Both the position numbers and the translations under genes were made by a program. Of a stretch of DNA of 64,000 nucleotides, positions 20,236-28,332 are shown one piece after another (the stretch's first letter is position 1; every line of letters starts with the position of its first letter). The stretch is from CAVVXX01 sp963707975 (GTDB lineage Bacteria; Pseudomonadota; Alphaproteobacteria; Micropepsales; Micropepsaceae), in assembly GCA_963707975.1 (NCBI GenBank), contig OY970177.1:1-64000 (forward strand), given 5' to 3'. The notes under the pieces were generated by a model. That model saw only the letters and a program-made list of their open reading frames with translations. It was not told the DNA's origin and did not search any database.

Positions 20236-21756
20236 TCAACCTTTGGCAAGATTGACCGCGACGTAAGACAAATCGCCGTCCCGGCTGACCAGCAGCAGCA
20301 CGACATTGTGCGCTGCCTTCAGCGCGGTCTCGATCTTGCCGATGACTTCGGCTGGCGTTTTCACCGGCTCTTGCGAAACTTCGACAATTACATCGCCGGG
20401 CGCGATGTTTTTCAGGCTGGCGGGGCCATTGTCGTCGACGTCAGTCACGATCACGCCCTGCACGTTCTTGGCGATGTGATAGTGATTGCGCATGTCAGGC
20501 GTCAGCGGCGACATGGCCACGCCCAGCCGAGAAGGCAGGCGTTTGGGCGCGGGCGTCTGGGCCTTCGAGGGCTGGGGCTTGATGTCTTGGTCGTCTTGAT
20601 CGTCGCTAAGGTTCGATTTTTCGGCCACCTCCTGCAAGGGGCCTGGCGTGATCTGGAGCGTCTTGCGCGCGCCTTTGCGGAAGATCTCGATTGCGACCGA
20701 CCTGCCCACCTGCGCATCGGCCACCAGGCGCGGCAGCGTGCGTGAATCCGTTATCGGCTTGCCGTCGAAGCCAAGCACGAGGTCGCCGTTGACAATTCCC
20801 GCTTTGGCAGCTGGCCCGCCTGCCGTCACGCCTGCAATGAGCGCGCCGCCCGCGGCCTTGAGCCCGAGGCTCTGGGCAATATCTACTGTCACTTCCTGAA
20901 TGCGCACGCCGAGCCAGCCGCGGCGCACCGTGCCAAATTGCCGGAGCTTCGCCACCACATCCTTGACCATCGCTGAAGGAATGGCGAAGGCGATGCCGAC
21001 CGAACCGCCGCTTGGCGAATAGATGGCCGAGTTCACGCCGATTACTTCGCCCTGCATGTTGAACAGCGGACCGCCGGAATTGCCGCGGTTAATGGGCGCA
21101 TCGGTCTGAATGAAATCATCATAGGGGCCGGCGTTGATGTCGCGATTGCGTGCCGAAATTATGCCAGCCGTCACCGAGCCGCCCAGCCCGAACGGATTAC
21201 CGATCGCCATCACCCATTCGCCCACGCGGGCGTGATCGGAATCGCCGAAGCGCGTGGCGGGAAGCGGTTCTTTCGGTTTCACCCTCAGCAGCGCCAGATC
21301 AGTCTTGGCATCGCGTCCGACGACCTTGGCCTGAAGCGAACTGCCATCGTTCAGCGTAACGGTCACCTGATCGGCGTCTTCGATAACGTGATTGTTGGTG
21401 ACAATTAGCCCACTGGGATCGATGACGAAACCGGAGCCCAGCGAGGTTACGCGGTGCGGCGCGTTTTTGCCCTTGTCGAGAAAGTCCTTAAAGAAATCGT
21501 CGAGCGGCGAGCCCTCCGGCAGCTTCGGCATCGGCGTGCTGTCGACGGGGCGTTTCAATGTCTGCGTGGTCGAGACATTCACCACCATGGGCGAAAGCTG
21601 CGCCGCCAGATCGGCAAAGGAATCGGGCGCGCCGCGCGGGGTCACGGGCGCCGGCGCAAGCGCAGCGCCGGCTGCAAACGGAATGCCGACCGCGACAAGG
21701 ATCGCCGCCAGGCTGGGAACGTGAATACGAGGGAAGCCGAATTTCGGCATGGGCAC
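20236..21756 (-). CDS. degP: Periplasmic DegP/HtrA-type serine protease with two PDZ domains
   Basis: Do-like protease/chaperone for misfolded envelope proteins, 506 aa from GTG 21754-21756 or 504 aa from ATG 21750; GAGGTG upstream could serve either. Hydrophobic signal/anchor about 14-34. The catalytic triad is His123 (TNNHVIE), Asp153 (TDLALLRV) and Ser227 (RGNSGGPL). PDZ1 spans about 275-365 (RRGWLGVRIQ), an acidic DQDDQD linker follows, and PDZ2 about 400-500. It lies downstream of hflK-hflC and the small DUF2065 gene on the same strand, an arrangement common in alphaproteobacteria. Confidence 0.93.
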   Translation of the reverse strand: MPMPKFGFPRIHVPSLAAILVAVGIPFAAGAALAPAPVTPRGAPDSFADLAAQLSPMVVNVSTTQTLKRPVDSTPMPKLPEGSPLDDFFKDFLDKGKNAPHRVTSLGSGFVIDPSGLIVTNNHVIEDADQVTVTLNDGSSLQAKVVGRDAKTDLALLRVKPKEPLPATRFGDSDHARVGEWVMAIGNPFGLGGSVTAGIISARNRDINAGPYDDFIQTDAPINRGNSGGPLFNMQGEVIGVNSAIYSPSGGSVGIAFAIPSAMVKDVVAKLRQFGTVRRGWLGVRIQEVTVDIAQSLGLKAAGGALIAGVTAGGPAAKAGIVNGDLVLGFDGKPITDSRTLPRLVADAQVGRSVAIEIFRKGARKTLQITPGPLQEVAEKSNLSDDQDDQDIKPQPSKAQTPAPKRLPSRLGVAMSPLTPDMRNHYHIAKNVQGVIVTDVDDNGPASLKNIAPGDVIVEVSQEPVKTPAEVIGKIETALKAAHNVVLLLVSRDGDLSYVAVNLAKG

Positions 21757-21966
21757 TACACCTCAACTTATGGGCGCAGTTCTTCGCGCACCCATTGCTA
21801 GCATTGGAAGAAGTAAATCCGGTTGCGCCTGACGGGCCCCGAAAGGCTGCCGCAGATCGAGATGCGCTGGCTTAGCCTCGCGCGCACCGAACGCTCCCAC
21901 TTCGCGCGGACTTATACGAAATCCGGCACCCACAATCACCTAAATTCTTGGAAGTTCCCGAATTTA

Positions 21967-22151
21967 TTAACTTCGGATCAGCCAGATGGCGGCCACCCCG
22001 GCGGCGCAGGCGATCAAGTCGCCAACCCTGAGCGCATCCTCCGGCATGTTCACGGCCTGCGTCATTAGGTGCTTGAGAGCTGCCGGAAACAGCGCATAGA
22101 CCGCCCTTCGATCACCAGCATGAGCGCCAGCGCCTGCAGAAATTCCATCAT
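21967..22151 (-). pseudogene. DUF2065 small membrane protein (YjeT-like), single-base deletion
   Basis: Below the usual ORF length cut-off and broken, but recognisable. ATG 22149-22151 follows GGGGAA and encodes MMEFLQALALMLVIEG. After a one-base loss near 22104 the homology continues as VYALFPAALKHLMTQ, PEDALRVGDLIAC and AAIWLIRS to TAA at 21967-21969. Restoring one base gives 61 codons plus stop, the normal size of this two-helix inner-membrane family. DUF2065 genes usually follow hflC, as here (25 bp downstream). Function unknown. An uncorrected deletion in the sequence is as likely as true loss. Confidence 0.8.
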
Positions 22152-22176
22152 GGCGAATTTCCCCGAAGCGATGTTT

Positions 22177-23076
22177 TCAACGGCTGCGGCCGCGCGACTG
22201 CGGCGCCGCCTCGATGGTCTTGGCGCTGAAATAACGCAGGAACTCGCTGTCCGGCGAGAGCACCATGGTGGTGTTGTCGCCCTTGAGTGCGGCTTCGTAG
22301 GCTTTCATCGACCGGTAAAAGGCGAAGAAGTCGGGATCCTGGCCATAGGCTTCGGCGAAAATCCGGTTCTTTTCGGCGTCGCCCTGGCCGCGGGTGATTT
22401 CTCCCTGGCGCGTGGCTTCGGCGCGGATGACGGTCGCGTCGCGGTCGGCCTTGCTCTGGATTTCCTGCTTGATCTGGGCGCCCTGCGCGCGGAACTCGTT
22501 GGCCTCGCGCACGCGTTCCTGCTGCATGCGTGAATAGATCGCGGCACTGTTCTGCGGCGGCAAATCGGTGCGGCGGATGCGCACGTCGACGATGTTGACG
22601 CCGAAAGTCTTGGTCTCCGCGTTCACGCCGTCGCGGATGTCATGCATCAGCTTGGCGCGTTCGCTCGACAGCACGGCGGTGAAGGTCTGATCGCCCAGCA
22701 CGCGGCGAATGTTGGAGGACAGGATGGCACCAAGCCGCACGCGCGCGATGTCCTCATTGGTCAGCGCTTGATAAAAGCGCAGCGGATCGGTGATGCGCCA
22801 GCGGGCGAAGGCATCCACCACCAGGCGCTTTTTGTCGGAGGCGATGACTTCTTCTGGCGGTGCTTCAAGGTTGAGCACACGGCGGTCGAAATAGACCACG
22901 TGCTGCAAAGGCCAGGGCAGCTTCACATGCAGGCCGGGCTCAGGCACGACCGCCTGCGGCGCGCCCACTTGCAGCACCAGCGCCTGCTGCGTCTGATGCA
23001 CGGTATAAAAACTGGTCAGCGCAAGCGCGCCGAGCGCGACGAGAACCAGGATGAGCAGCGCGGGATAGCGGCTCAT
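22177..23076 (-). CDS. hflC: HflC, regulator of FtsH protease
   Basis: SPFH/band-7 membrane protein of 299 aa that forms the HflKC cage around FtsH. N-terminal membrane anchor about 5-25, followed by the SPFH domain (GLHVKLPWPLQHVVYFDRRVLN; DKKRLVVDAFARWRI), an Ala/Glu-rich helical part (IKQEIQSKADRDATVIRAEATRQGE split over two segments) and the conserved DFFAFYRSMKAYE. The start overlaps the hflK stop by 4 nt (ATGA), so expression is coupled. Confidence 0.95.
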   Translation of the reverse strand: MSRYPALLILVLVALGALALTSFYTVHQTQQALVLQVGAPQAVVPEPGLHVKLPWPLQHVVYFDRRVLNLEAPPEEVIASDKKRLVVDAFARWRITDPLRFYQALTNEDIARVRLGAILSSNIRRVLGDQTFTAVLSSERAKLMHDIRDGVNAETKTFGVNIVDVRIRRTDLPPQNSAAIYSRMQQERVREANEFRAQGAQIKQEIQSKADRDATVIRAEATRQGEITRGQGDAEKNRIFAEAYGQDPDFFAFYRSMKAYEAALKGDNTTMVLSPDSEFLRYFSAKTIEAAPQSRGRSR

Positions 23077-24173
23077 TGGCTCGTTCCCGAACCAGCCGTA
23101 GCATCGGGGCCCTCTGTGACGGTGGCGCCATGCTGTTGCAGCGCGGGTAGCGGCAGATACGGCACCACGCCGCCCTTTTCCACGATCACCTTGTTCATGC
23201 CCGACAGCACATCCTGCATCGTCTCGATGTAGATGCGCTTGCGGATGACTTCCGGCGCTTTCTTGTATTGCTCAAGAACCGAAAGAAAGCGTTGCGCGTC
23301 GCCCTGAGCCTCGGCGGTGACCTGCTGCTTGTAGCCTTCGGCCTGCTGGATGATGCGCGCCGCCTCGCCGCGCGCTTCTGGCACTACCTTATTGGCGTAG
23401 GCCTCAGCCTCGTTGCGCATGCGGTCCTGATCTGTGCGCGCGGCCTGCACGTCGCGATAGGCGTCGATCACCTGCTGCGGCGGATCGACCTTCTGCATCT
23501 TGACCTGGGTGATGGTCGCGCCCGCGCCATAGGAATCGAGGATCTGCTGCATCAGCTGGCGGACCTGGTCTTCCACCGTCTCGCGGTTGACGGTCTGGAT
23601 CAGCGCGATCTGGCTCCTGCCCACCACTTCGCGCATGGCGCTTTCGGCCACCGCCTTGATGGCGTTGTCGGGATCCTCGACGTTGAATTCGTAGGCGCCC
23701 GCGTCCTTTATCAGCCACAGCACAGAGAAATTGATATCGACGATATTCTCGTCGCCGGTCAGCATCAGGCTTTCTTCCGGCACGTCGGTGTTGCTGCCGT
23801 CGGTATCGATGCGATAGCCGATATTGATCTGGTTCTCGATGGTGACCTGCGGCGTGATCGCGGACTCGATGGGCCACGGCAGGTGGTAATTGATGCCTGG
23901 CGAAGTGGTGTTGACGAATTGGCCGAAGCGCAGCACCACGCCCTGCTCGTCCGGCTGAACGACATATATGCCGCTGGCCAGCCAAACCACGAGCACGATG
24001 AGGCCGATAATTGTGAAGCTGCTGCCCTTGAGGCCGCCGCCCGGCAGGATGCGGCGCAGGCGGTCCTGGCTGCGCTTGAGCAATTCTTCGAGATCGGGAG
24101 GCTGATTGCCGCCGCCGCCCCAGGGACCGCGCCCTCCTGATTGTCCGCCGTTATTCTGATTGGTCCAAGGCAT
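23073..24173 (-). CDS. hflK: HflK, regulator of FtsH protease
   Basis: Partner of HflC, 366 aa. A Gly/Asn-rich cytoplasmic N terminus (NQNNGGQSGGRGPWGGGG) is typical of HflK; the transmembrane segment lies at about 53-70, then the SPFH domain (SGIYVVQPDEQGVVLRFGQ; LTGDENIVDINFSVLW) and a long helical region with AYANKVVPEARGEAARI and EQYKKAPEVIRKRIYIETM. First gene of hflK-hflC-DUF2065-degP; divergent from mrp with a 66-bp gap that should hold both promoters. Confidence 0.95.
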   Translation of the reverse strand: MPWTNQNNGGQSGGRGPWGGGGNQPPDLEELLKRSQDRLRRILPGGGLKGSSFTIIGLIVLVVWLASGIYVVQPDEQGVVLRFGQFVNTTSPGINYHLPWPIESAITPQVTIENQINIGYRIDTDGSNTDVPEESLMLTGDENIVDINFSVLWLIKDAGAYEFNVEDPDNAIKAVAESAMREVVGRSQIALIQTVNRETVEDQVRQLMQQILDSYGAGATITQVKMQKVDPPQQVIDAYRDVQAARTDQDRMRNEAEAYANKVVPEARGEAARIIQQAEGYKQQVTAEAQGDAQRFLSVLEQYKKAPEVIRKRIYIETMQDVLSGMNKVIVEKGGVVPYLPLPALQQHGATVTEGPDATAGSGTSQ

Positions 24174-24239
24174 GAGAGGATTTCTTGGTTTCGGGAAGCG
24201 AGGCGGTTATATGTGGACATCCACCCAGGTGCAAATTGG

Positions 24240-25331
24240 ATGACGGGTCCCTCGCAGGACGACGTGCTCAAAGTGCTGGAGGGCGTGCGCGATCCGGCGA
24301 CGGGCAAAAACGTCGTCGAGGAGGGTCTCGTCGAAGGCCTTACGTTGCGCGACGGACATGTGGTGTTCGCGCTTGAGGTCACCCCCGAACGCGGCGCGGC
24401 GGCGGAGCCCTTGCGCCAGGCCTGCGAGAATGCGGTCAAGAAGATGCGTGGAGTGCTGTCGGTGACGGCAGTGCTGACTGCCGAGCGCGATGCGCGCGCG
24501 AAAACGCCACGTGGCCCAATCCCCCGCCCGGCCGGCGTGCAAGGCGTCAAAGCCATCATCGCGGTCGCGAGCGGCAAAGGCGGCGTCGGCAAATCCACCG
24601 TTGCGGTGAATCTGGCGCTGGGGCTGGCGGCGCTCGGTCTTAAGACCGGCCTGCTTGACGCCGACATATATGGACCGTCGGTGCCCCGCCTTCTGGCGAT
24701 CAAGGAAAAGCCCGAATCCGACGGCAATAAATTGAAGCCGATCGGCAAGTTCGGACTGAAAGTCATGTCGATCGGTTTTCTGGTGAACGAAGACACGCCG
24801 ATGATCTGGCGTGGGCCAATGGTGATGAGCGCGCTGACGCAAATGCTGAACGATGTTGAATGGGCGCCCCTGGATGTGCTGGTGGTGGACATGCCGCCCG
24901 GCACCGGCGATGCGCAGCTCACGCTGGCCCAGCGCGTGCCGCTCAAGGGCGCCATCATCGTCTCCACGCCACAGGATTTGGCGCTGATCGATGCGCGCAA
25001 GGGCCTCGCCATGTTCCGCAAGACAGAGGTGCCGGTGCTTGGCATCGTCGAGAACATGAGCACTTTCATCTGCCCGCATTGCGGCAAGGAAAGTCATATC
25101 TTCGGCCATGGCGGCGCGCGCGCGACTGCTGAAATGTTGGAATGCGATTTCCTGGGCGAGATTCCGCTGGTGCCCAGCATCCGCGAAACCTCGGATGCGG
25201 GTACGCCCATCGTGGCTGCGCAACCCGCCAGCGCCGAAGCCAGGGCCTTTCTTGCGGTGGCGGCGAAGGTGGCGGAAAAACTTTCATCCGGCGCGGCCGC
25301 ACGGCCCGCCCCAAAAATCATAATGGAATAA
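24240..25331 (+). CDS. mrp: Mrp/ApbC iron-sulfur cluster carrier ATPase
   Basis: P-loop NTPase that carries and transfers Fe-S clusters, 363 aa from ATG 24240. The N-terminal MIP18/DUF59 domain (about 1-75, DDVLKVLEGVRDPATGKN) precedes the deviant Walker A motif VASGKGGVGKST. DADIYGPS, VDMPPGTGDAQL and the cluster-binding ICPHCGKE (CxxC) follow. The frame is open for 33 more codons upstream, but those overlap the hflK 5' end and lack family similarity. The 2OG-oxygenase-like gene follows after 4 nt. Confidence 0.94.
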   Translation: MTGPSQDDVLKVLEGVRDPATGKNVVEEGLVEGLTLRDGHVVFALEVTPERGAAAEPLRQACENAVKKMRGVLSVTAVLTAERDARAKTPRGPIPRPAGVQGVKAIIAVASGKGGVGKSTVAVNLALGLAALGLKTGLLDADIYGPSVPRLLAIKEKPESDGNKLKPIGKFGLKVMSIGFLVNEDTPMIWRGPMVMSALTQMLNDVEWAPLDVLVVDMPPGTGDAQLTLAQRVPLKGAIIVSTPQDLALIDARKGLAMFRKTEVPVLGIVENMSTFICPHCGKESHIFGHGGARATAEMLECDFLGEIPLVPSIRETSDAGTPIVAAQPASAEARAFLAVAAKVAEKLSSGAAARPAPKIIME

Positions 25332-25335
25332 ACGC

Positions 25336-25977
25336 ATGGCTGCTGCCCTGAAACCTGAAGTCCGCTCGATCTTCGTAACGCCGGTGTGCACGCATTATTT
25401 GCCGGTGGCGCAGCAGGCGAACGCGCAATTGCGGCCGCTGATTTTGGAGCGCATGCAGGCAGGAGATCCCGTGCCCATGCGCGGGTTGGGCTGGCGCTCG
25501 CGCTCCGATTTCGAGTCCTGGGGTGGACTGCACGCGCAGACTCTGTTCCGCGTGCTGCGCGAGCTGGCCAACGGGCTCACGGCGACGCGCGCGGGCGGGC
25601 GCGTGGATCTCGAATGGCGCATTTCCGCCAGCGCTGCGGTGCGGCAGAACGGCGAGCACGGCGAGATCTCCACCCGCCCAGGCGGATTCTGGTCGGGCGT
25701 CTATTACATCGATGACGGCTACGCCAAATCGGACGATGAGGCGCTGGGAGGCGAGCTGATCCTGAGCGATCCGCGCGGGCCCGCGCCTGCCATGGTGGCG
25801 CCAGAACTCTGTTTCCGCATGACAGGCGGACTGACCGCGGGCATGAGCGAAACCATTCGGCCCAAATCGGGGATGATCGTGTTGTTTCCCTCGTGGCTGC
25901 CGTGCGGAGAGAAGCGCTACGAAGGCGCCAATCATCGCATCGCCGTCGAGTTTGATCTGGCGTCGCCTGCCGCATGA
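25336..25977 (+). CDS. Putative 2OG-Fe(II) oxygenase family protein lacking the expected metal ligands
   Basis: A 213-aa protein with the architecture of the TIGR02466-type putative 2OG oxygenases: FVTPVCTHYLPVAQQ at the start, WSGVYYIDDG, GGELILSDPRG and GMIVLFPSWLP near the end. In that family the metal site is an H-x-H-P motif just before SGVYY and a His shortly after FPSWL. Here these read STRPGG and LPCGEK, so all three positions appear substituted. It may bind something else or be a pseudoenzyme. It is 4 nt after mrp and therefore co-transcribed. Family assignment is moderate; no substrate can be named. Confidence 0.6.
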   Translation: MAAALKPEVRSIFVTPVCTHYLPVAQQANAQLRPLILERMQAGDPVPMRGLGWRSRSDFESWGGLHAQTLFRVLRELANGLTATRAGGRVDLEWRISASAAVRQNGEHGEISTRPGGFWSGVYYIDDGYAKSDDEALGGELILSDPRGPAPAMVAPELCFRMTGGLTAGMSETIRPKSGMIVLFPSWLPCGEKRYEGANHRIAVEFDLASPAA

Positions 25978-26044
25978 GATTTACCCGGAACGCATTCGGA
26001 ATTGATGTGTTGTCTCACCGAGCAACCTCCCCAAGGAGACCATC

Positions 26045-26378
26045 ATGCCGCGAGGAGACAAATCGAGTTACAGCGACATGCGGAAGGGCATGGCCGAACA
26101 TATTGAGGAAGGCTACGAACACCACGGTGTGCCCGCGGAGGAAGCTAAGCGCAGCGCCTGGGCGATGGTGAACAAGGAAACCCATGGCGGCAAGAAGATC
26201 GGCTTTGGGGCACGGCAAGAAAATGAACACACCGTCCTCGCACAAGGGCGGCCGAATCGGCGGCATGCGCAGCCATTTTGGCAGCCGCGTGCGCAAGACA
26301 GCCACGCATAATAGACGGCCATTGAAGCGTGCGCGGCGTGGATTGGTGCTGCCGGTGACGCCGAGTTTGCAATCTTGA
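26045..26378 (+). pseudogene. Small basic protein (MPRGDKS family, often annotated plasmid stabilisation), one +1 frameshift
   Basis: ATG 26045 behind AAGGAGACC encodes MPRGDKSSYSDMRKGMAEHI, EEGYEHHGVPAEEAKRSAW and VNKETHGGKKIG. Continuation after one extra T near 26204-26206 reads LGHGKKMNTPSSHKGGRIGG and a basic tail to TGA 26376-26378. Removing the base gives 110 aa. Proteins starting like this are widespread short Lys/Arg-rich proteins, often labelled plasmid stabilisation; their real role is not established. The very clean ribosome site and conserved second-frame tail argue it was recently intact or is a sequence error. Confidence 0.7.
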
Positions 26379-26418
26379 TGCGATGAAGGAAGATTGCCGA
26401 AGGATTGGGGGCTCCGGC

Positions 26419-28224
26419 ATGTTCAGAAGACATCTGCTTCAGGGTGTGGGAACACTCGCGTTGCTGTCAATCGCACCGGCGCGGGCTCTTGCGAAACACG
26501 CAATCAATTACCTCGCGCGCAGCCGCGTGCGGCCGGGCGATCCCGCATGGCCGAGCGCGGCGGCCTGGCAAAAGTTGAATGCCGCTGTCGGCGGCAATCT
26601 GATCAAGGTCGAGCCGTTATTTGCACCGTGCGCGGCGGACGCGAAGAGCGCCGCATGCGCTGATGTGCTCAAGAACATACACAACCCCTTTTATCTCGGC
26701 GATCAGCCTGGGGGCACGCAGGTGTCGGGCTGGCTCGACGCCTGGATGCCAGAGCCCAGCGCCTATGCCATCCATGCGCGCAACGCGGCGGATGTGGCAG
26801 CGGGCGTCAACTTCGCGCGCGAGCACAATCTGCGGCTAGTGGTGAAAGGCGCAGGTCACTCTTACCTCGGCACCTCGAACGCGCCTGACTCGCTCCTGAT
26901 CTGGACGCGGGGCATGAACAAGATCGAGTTGCACGATGCTTTCGTGGGACAGAGTTGCGATCCCGCGAGCTCTGCAAAAGCCGTCACCACAGAATCGGGC
27001 GCGGTGTGGATCGATCTTTATCACGCAGTCACCGCGGAAGCCGGGCGTTACGTGCAGGGCGGCGGCTGTGCCGATGTGGGCGTGGCGGGACTGGTGCAGA
27101 GCGGCGGCTTCGGTTCGTGCTCGAAGGGCTACGGGACGGCTGCTGCCAATTTGTTGGAAGCCGAAATCGTCACCGCCGATGGGAAAATCCGGATTGCCAA
27201 TGCCTGCACCAACCCGGATCTGTTCTGGGCCATCAAGGGCGGCGGCGGCGGATCGTGGGGCGTGGTCACGAAGCTCACTCTGCGCACGCACGATCTGCCC
27301 GAATATTTCGGCTATTGCGGCGGCAAGATTACCGCCCAATCGGACGCTGCTTTCCGCGCGCTGATTGCACGCTTCGTCGCGCACTACGCGGACAACCTGT
27401 TCAATCCGCATTGGGGCGAAAGCGTGAAGATCAACCAGGACAATACGCTTGAGCTATCCATGGTATGCCAGGGCCTCGACAGCGATCAGGCCAGTGCCGC
27501 CTGGCAACCCTTCTTCGATTGGGTGAAGGCGCAGCAGGCGTTGACGGTGGACGGGCGGCTCCATGTCGGTGTCGGCAAAGCGCGGCACTGGTGGGACATC
27601 GAGGGCAACGACGCCATGATTCCGGACAAGCGCCCCGGCGCGCCAAGCTATCACGGCTGGTGGCAGGGCGATCAGGATCAGGTGAGCGCCTTCCTGCACG
27701 GATATGAATCGCTATGGCTGCCCTCATCGCTGCTGGCCACCGATCAACAACAGCGTCTTGCCGATGCGTTGTTTGCGGCGAGCCGCCATTTCCAGGTTCA
27801 GCTTCATTTCAACAAAGGGCTGGCCGGTGCTCCCGCCGATGCCATTGCGCGCTCGCGCGACACTGCCACCAATCCCGCAGTGCTCGATGCCTTCGTGCTC
27901 GCAATCATCGCCACTGGCGGACCGCCGCCGCCGATACCGGGCGTGTCGCTGCCGCCATTCGACGACGCCGCTGCACACGCAAACGCCCGCGCTGTCGACG
28001 CGGCAAACGCCGAACTGCTGAAGGTCGCGCCCGAGGGCGGTTCATATGTTTCGGAAAGCAATTTTTTCAATCCGAACTGGTGCCGCGCCTATTGGGGCGC
28101 GAATTATCCGAAATTACGCGCGATCAAGACAAAATACGATCCAGCAGACCTCTTCTTTGTCCACCACGGCGTAGGCAGCGAAGAGTGGAGCGACGACGGC
28201 TTTACCAGGCTCGCTAAGCATTAA
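26419..28224 (+). CDS. Tat-exported berberine-bridge-type FAD oxidoreductase
   Basis: A 601-aa flavoprotein. The N terminus FRRHLLQGVGTLALLSIAPARALA looks like a twin-arginine (Tat) signal, as expected for a cofactor-loaded exported enzyme. The PCMH FAD-binding domain follows. His147 (KGAGHSYLG) and Cys217 (GGGCADVGVAG) match the residues that attach FAD bicovalently in the BBE family, and GLVQSGGFGSCSKGYGTAAAN continues the motif. The C-terminal BBE motif is YWGANYPKLRAIKTKYDP. These enzymes oxidise alcohols, sugars or alkaloid-like substrates with O2 or another acceptor; the substrate here is unknown. ATG 26419 is chosen for the G-rich site before it and for placing the signal at the N terminus. 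Confidence 0.88.
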   Translation: MFRRHLLQGVGTLALLSIAPARALAKHAINYLARSRVRPGDPAWPSAAAWQKLNAAVGGNLIKVEPLFAPCAADAKSAACADVLKNIHNPFYLGDQPGGTQVSGWLDAWMPEPSAYAIHARNAADVAAGVNFAREHNLRLVVKGAGHSYLGTSNAPDSLLIWTRGMNKIELHDAFVGQSCDPASSAKAVTTESGAVWIDLYHAVTAEAGRYVQGGGCADVGVAGLVQSGGFGSCSKGYGTAAANLLEAEIVTADGKIRIANACTNPDLFWAIKGGGGGSWGVVTKLTLRTHDLPEYFGYCGGKITAQSDAAFRALIARFVAHYADNLFNPHWGESVKINQDNTLELSMVCQGLDSDQASAAWQPFFDWVKAQQALTVDGRLHVGVGKARHWWDIEGNDAMIPDKRPGAPSYHGWWQGDQDQVSAFLHGYESLWLPSSLLATDQQQRLADALFAASRHFQVQLHFNKGLAGAPADAIARSRDTATNPAVLDAFVLAIIATGGPPPPIPGVSLPPFDDAAAHANARAVDAANAELLKVAPEGGSYVSESNFFNPNWCRAYWGANYPKLRAIKTKYDPADLFFVHHGVGSEEWSDDGFTRLAKH

Positions 28225-28332
28225 AGCCCCGCGTCGTTCATTGCTTTATTGCGGGGGCAGGATAAATTCGCTTGCGGTCTAGGCTTGGCCGGAATCGGCG
28301 CGGGCCATCCGCAATTTTTTGAGCGGCAACGT

